Assembly: GCA_019058135.1 (NCBI GenBank)
Contig: JAHLWE010000132.1
Location: forward strand, 1-8,696
Direction of reading: 5' to 3'
Length of the DNA: 8,696 nt
Origin: Promethearchaeota archaeon
GTDB lineage: Archaea; Asgardarchaeota; Lokiarchaeia; Sigyniarchaeales; SOKP01
This document shows, piece after piece, positions 6,301 to 8,696 of the stretch (the first letter of the stretch is position 1; the number at the start of each line of letters is the position of its first letter). The notes below the pieces were generated by a model that was not told the DNA's origin, made no database searches, and saw only the letters and a list, made by a program, of their open reading frames with translations. Made by a program: the position numbers and the translations under genes.

Positions 6301-7527
6301 CTAACTATAAACTATCGAAATTATCTTTTTACTTTCTGGAATTAATTTTATATCTGAACTAATTGTGCCCTTCTCCAAGTTAAATATAATATTATCCTCA
6401 AAATATTCACCGTTATGTGAATTGTATCTCTTCCAGGAAGGGATATACCCCCTCGGTTTGAACCCAATATTATAAAAAATTCTCTGATGATTTGGTAGAT
6501 AAGCAGAAACGAAACATTCAATATATCGTACTCTTTTTAGGTGAGCATACTTTTTCAACTCGTTGAGTAAAACAAATAATTCAGTTTCGTTTCTTACTTT
6601 ATATTCGGTCTTTTCTATATTCTGCACTGTGGGAGTATATAAAAATTTAATATATGAGTCCGTCCCGAATATTTTTATCTTGACTTTATGATACCCAAAT
6701 TTATCAGTTTCTTCAAAAGGAGCAGAAACTCTGGGCTTCAAACGCAGTGATTGTTCCAAAATAGGATCATATTCGAAACCGGAGGGCATATATTCTGCAT
6801 CTTCTATGGAATACTCCTTTTGTATGAAAGAATAAATCTCTTGTAATTCAGGAATCAATATCGGATTTTTTCTACGAAGTGAATATAATACTTTCTCAGA
6901 ATAAATTATATGAAAGAAGTCCGATTCAATTTTATCTAAAAAGAAATCCTTATTGGGAAGAAGACCGAGCGGTCTAATCCCGCAAATTGTTGCCAAATAC
7001 TGTGATTTGTTGTGAGCCGTGCGACATTCTGCATACCACATATAGATCTCGTTTCTGAATGTCCCCCACATTCCGATCATAGATCCGATCATCAATTTTT
7101 TTACATCTACTAAAGATTGATATTTTTTCTTAACCATGAGACCACGCATATATCCTCTCTTCTTTTCTTTATCTAAAATGTAAGTAAAACAGCCGACGGG
7201 CTCATCTTTCGGCGATTTGAAAAGGACCCAGTAAACATTTTCATCTGAAATCATTTTACGAACTTCCGTTGGGTCCTCCATTTCTTTATAAGGGTAAGTG
7301 CCTTTATAACAATCTTTATAGATTTCAGTTATATCAACCGCATCATTGGGTCTTGCTAGAGTTAAATAGCAATCCTGTTGATTTGTTCTCTTATCAATCT
7401 CGAAATTCAATTCCATATTATCGGTTAAGTCCGGACTTACACCGATCTCCATAAAATTATCTAAGAACTTCTCGGTGGAATCCTGAAATATCTTACATGT
7501 CGGCATTATTATATTGCTTGATGCCAT
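6301..7527 (-). CDS. GNAT-family N-acetyltransferase with tandem GNAT-like halves (paralogue 2)
   Basis: This 408-aa protein is colinear with the 587-1807 product: N-terminal extension 1-50, GNAT domain about 53-196, helical linker, and C-terminal GNAT-like half about 277-390. Diagnostic pieces are DCYLTLARPNDAVDITEIY, VGCFTYILD, GYMRGLMVKKKYQSL, YMWYAECRTAHNKSQ, LPNKDFF and RYIECFVSAYLPNHQRIF. As in paralogue 1, the glycine-rich acyl-CoA loop is replaced by QSLVDVKKL, so the change is a family trait and not decay of one copy. The linker around 245-272 is two residues longer and most diverged. The start is supported by AGGAGA 9 nt upstream, a TATA box starting 59 nt upstream, and the shared MASS N-terminus. 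The substrate is unknown. The gene is convergent with the 1176-aa gene and divergent from the PP-loop gene. Confidence 0.85.
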   Translation of the reverse strand: MASSNIIMPTCKIFQDSTEKFLDNFMEIGVSPDLTDNMELNFEIDKRTNQQDCYLTLARPNDAVDITEIYKDCYKGTYPYKEMEDPTEVRKMISDENVYWVLFKSPKDEPVGCFTYILDKEKKRGYMRGLMVKKKYQSLVDVKKLMIGSMIGMWGTFRNEIYMWYAECRTAHNKSQYLATICGIRPLGLLPNKDFFLDKIESDFFHIIYSEKVLYSLRRKNPILIPELQEIYSFIQKEYSIEDAEYMPSGFEYDPILEQSLRLKPRVSAPFEETDKFGYHKVKIKIFGTDSYIKFLYTPTVQNIEKTEYKVRNETELFVLLNELKKYAHLKRVRYIECFVSAYLPNHQRIFYNIGFKPRGYIPSWKRYNSHNGEYFEDNIIFNLEKGTISSDIKLIPESKKIISIVYS

Positions 7528-7536
7528 TCTTAATTA

Positions 7537-7542
7537 TCTCCT
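7537..7542 (-). promoter_or_regulatory. Shine-Dalgarno site of GNAT-2
   Basis: The minus strand reads AGGAGA, 9 nt before the ATG at 7527. It is the best ribosome-binding site in the window and fixes this start. Confidence 0.65.
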
Positions 7543-7561
7543 AAAAATATTTTAATTAAAT

Positions 7562-7630
7562 CCTTCATAAAATCAAGCTATTTAAATGAAAAAACTAAAG
7601 TTAATATAAGATTCGGTGGTTCCAAGTAGA
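7562..7630 (-). repeat. Duplicated GNAT upstream region, copy 2 (mate at 1841-1909)
   Basis: This is the ungapped partner of 1841-1909 (51 of 69 identical). In this copy the CTGGA/TCCAG stem seen in copy 1 (1874-1878 with 1891-1895) is absent, so that stem is not the conserved feature. Conservation follows the linear blocks CCTTCATAAA, TATTTAAA, AATATAA and AAGTAGA. Confidence 0.75.
7579..7594 (-). promoter_or_regulatory. TATA-box promoter of GNAT-2
   Basis: The minus strand reads TTTTTTCATTTAAATA. The TTTAAATA core begins 59 nt before the ATG, matching the GNAT-1 promoter in position and in the T-run plus C just upstream. The one difference between T6C and the core is an inserted A. The predicted leader is about 30 nt. 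Confidence 0.6.
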
Positions 7631-7850
7631 TCTAGCAGAACTCCGTGTCTTAGCTAATTAAAGAAGATAAATATTAGTTGATTTTACGGAAAAAAGTAAT
7701 TTTAAAACTTATACTATCTAAATTCTTGAAGAAAAGATTAGAAAAAAAAATTGATCAGTCTATAATTTCTCTCTTTTCATTTTAGTTCAGCAAATCTTTT
7801 TTATTTAAATATATCGGTTTTATATCTTTCTAAACATAATATATACTCAA

Positions 7851-7880
7851 GTCAAACATAGATATGGTCGTCAAACCATA
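7851..7880 (+). repeat. Direct repeat GTCAAACATA / GTCAAACCATA upstream of the PP-loop gene
   Basis: GTCAAACATA (7851-7860) and GTCAAACCATA (7870-7880) start 19 nt apart, close to two helical turns, and end about 37 nt before the TATA box of the PP-loop gene. TATGGT (7863-7868) and ACCATA (7875-7880) also form an inverted repeat. The position suits an activator or repressor site. The rest of 7640-7850 is AT-rich and I see no gene there. Confidence 0.35.
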
Positions 7881-7910
7881 AAAAACTTACTTCCAAGGTC
7901 TTTTAATTCT

Positions 7911-7926
7911 TTTTTTCTTTAAATAT
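7911..7926 (+). promoter_or_regulatory. TATA-box promoter of the PP-loop gene
   Basis: TTTTTTCTTTAAATAT is identical over 16 nt to the GNAT-1 promoter. The TTTAAATA core starts 62 nt before the ATG at 7980. No Shine-Dalgarno sequence is seen in the predicted leader of about 35 nt. Confidence 0.6.
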
Positions 7927-7979
7927 GTTTACTTTCAACTTATTCTAATACTAAAATAATATTTTTAATGGTTTGAAAA

Positions 7980-8696
7980 ATGGAAATGGAAATAAATATA
8001 GACACTTTTTATTGCAAAAATTGTATTAATCATAAAGGTTGTATTAGCGTAGAAATAGGAGATGACGGTGTTTGTAATCACTGTAAGAATCCAAGCAAGT
8101 ATTTTGTGGTTTCGATTTCTCAAGAAATGAAATTACAAAAACATAAAGAAATGGATGAAATAATTGAAAATTTAAAAATCAGTCAGAGAAAAAACAGATT
8201 TGATTGTATAGTAGGTTTTTCTGGCGGAAAAGATTCTACTTACTTACTATATCTCTTATCAGTTATTCATAAACTTAATGTCCTAGCCGTGACCATAAAT
8301 TCAGGGTATATGAACAAAGTTGCATTCCAAAATATTAAACAAACTGTTTCAAAATTAGGAGTTGATCATATCCTTGTTGAACCACCAATTGAAGTGTATA
8401 CTAAACTCTATAAGTGGCTTATCCTCAATTTTGATTCAAATGAATTACCATTGATGAAGCCAATTTGTGATACTTGCACCGATATGCTTGACGGGCTCGT
8501 GATAAAAGAAGCTGCACGTAGAAAAATACCTTACGTTTTTATTGGGTTTTCTCCGGATGAAAATGCAAGATATTTTTTTGAAATTCCTCCTGAGAAACTA
8601 AGCCATTCTTGGATGCCTGAATATTGGAATTCAGATTTTTTTACAGATGAAGAGCGTAAATGGTGGTGGAATCCTGAGGAATTTGGATCAGAAAAT
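7980..8696 (+). CDS. Zinc-ribbon PP-loop ATP-pyrophosphatase, N-acetyl-sugar amidotransferase-like (3' end cut by the window)
   Basis: The first 239 residues are present, and the frame is open to the window edge. An N-terminal zinc ribbon (C12xxC15, C32xxC35, with DDGVCNHC) is followed by FDCIVGFSGGKDSTYLLYLL, the PP-loop being S81-GGKD-S86. VLAVTINSGY (101-110), NIKQTVSKLGVD and a third Cys pair C163xxC166 (PICDTCTDM) come next. This order matches the WbpG/LegG/PseA-type amidotransferases, which adenylate an N-acetyl sugar and aminate it with ammonia supplied by a HisH-like partner in surface-glycan synthesis. Members are usually near 370-380 aa, so perhaps 130-140 residues are missing. An in-frame TGA at 7974-7976 leaves ATG 7980 or 7986 as the start. 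The alternative is a thiolation or other PP-loop enzyme, since the family call rests on motifs only. An adjacent HisH/HisF-like pair would decide it, but it would lie outside the window. Confidence 0.85.
   Translation, partial: MEMEINIDTFYCKNCINHKGCISVEIGDDGVCNHCKNPSKYFVVSISQEMKLQKHKEMDEIIENLKISQRKNRFDCIVGFSGGKDSTYLLYLLSVIHKLNVLAVTINSGYMNKVAFQNIKQTVSKLGVDHILVEPPIEVYTKLYKWLILNFDSNELPLMKPICDTCTDMLDGLVIKEAARRKIPYVFIGFSPDENARYFFEIPPEKLSHSWMPEYWNSDFFTDEERKWWWNPEEFGSEN

Noticed and set aside
7269..7454. Plus-strand 61-aa open frame
   Set aside because: It is antisense to the conserved GNAT domain of paralogue 2, so the frame is a by-product of that coding sequence.
1..8696. Composite transposon or integrated element bounded by the GNAT copies
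   Set aside because: The copies are diverged paralogous genes, not identical repeats. There is no transposase or integrase and no target-site duplication that I can find.

Overview
The window is a very AT-rich stretch (roughly 28-30% GC by eye) with long, sparse intergenic regions. It reads most naturally as an archaeal chromosome. TATA-like boxes sit at a nearly constant distance (first base 58-62 nt) upstream of four of the five start codons, and the gene ends carry oligo-T tracts. The Lys/Ile/Asn-rich proteins and the two-part GNAT proteins remind me of Asgard (Lokiarchaeia-like) genomes. That assignment is recall and inference, not proof. I see no insertion sequence, CRISPR array, tRNA or rRNA.

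Layout from left to right. (1) 87-512, minus: a small protein I do not recognise. (2) 587-1807, minus: a 406-aa GNAT-type acyltransferase with a second GNAT-like half. (3) 1808-2375: a 568-bp divergent intergenic region. It holds the GNAT promoter, a moderately GC-enriched stretch with palindromes and competing stems (about 1912-2035), and AT-rich hairpins. (4) 2376-5906, plus: a 1176-aa protein with no recognised name. Reading it suggests four repeated alpha/beta modules, some preceded by a helical segment resembling a winged helix, like archaeal Lrp/AsnC-type regulators. (5) 5907-6300: a convergent intergenic region with a sharp GC island (6022-6150, about 50% GC between flanks of 10-16%) that can form several nested hairpins, followed by a minus-strand hairpin/oligo-T terminator. 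(6) 6301-7527, minus: a 408-aa paralogue of the first GNAT. (7) 7528-7979: a divergent intergenic region with both promoters and a direct repeat. (8) 7980-8696, plus, running off the right edge: a zinc-ribbon plus PP-loop ATP-pyrophosphatase related to the N-acetyl-sugar amidotransferase (WbpG/LegG/PseA-like) group.

The two GNAT genes form a dispersed duplication in the same orientation, flanking the large ORF and the GC island. The duplication includes about 70 bp of promoter-upstream DNA that is still 74% identical without gaps, close to the level of the best-conserved coding part. The GNAT-1 promoter also shares an exact 16-nt core with the PP-loop gene promoter, so these genes may be read under one promoter type or regulator. 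No pathway connects the genes with certainty. The items most deserving follow-up are the GC-island RNA candidate, the modular giant protein, and the shared promoter architecture.
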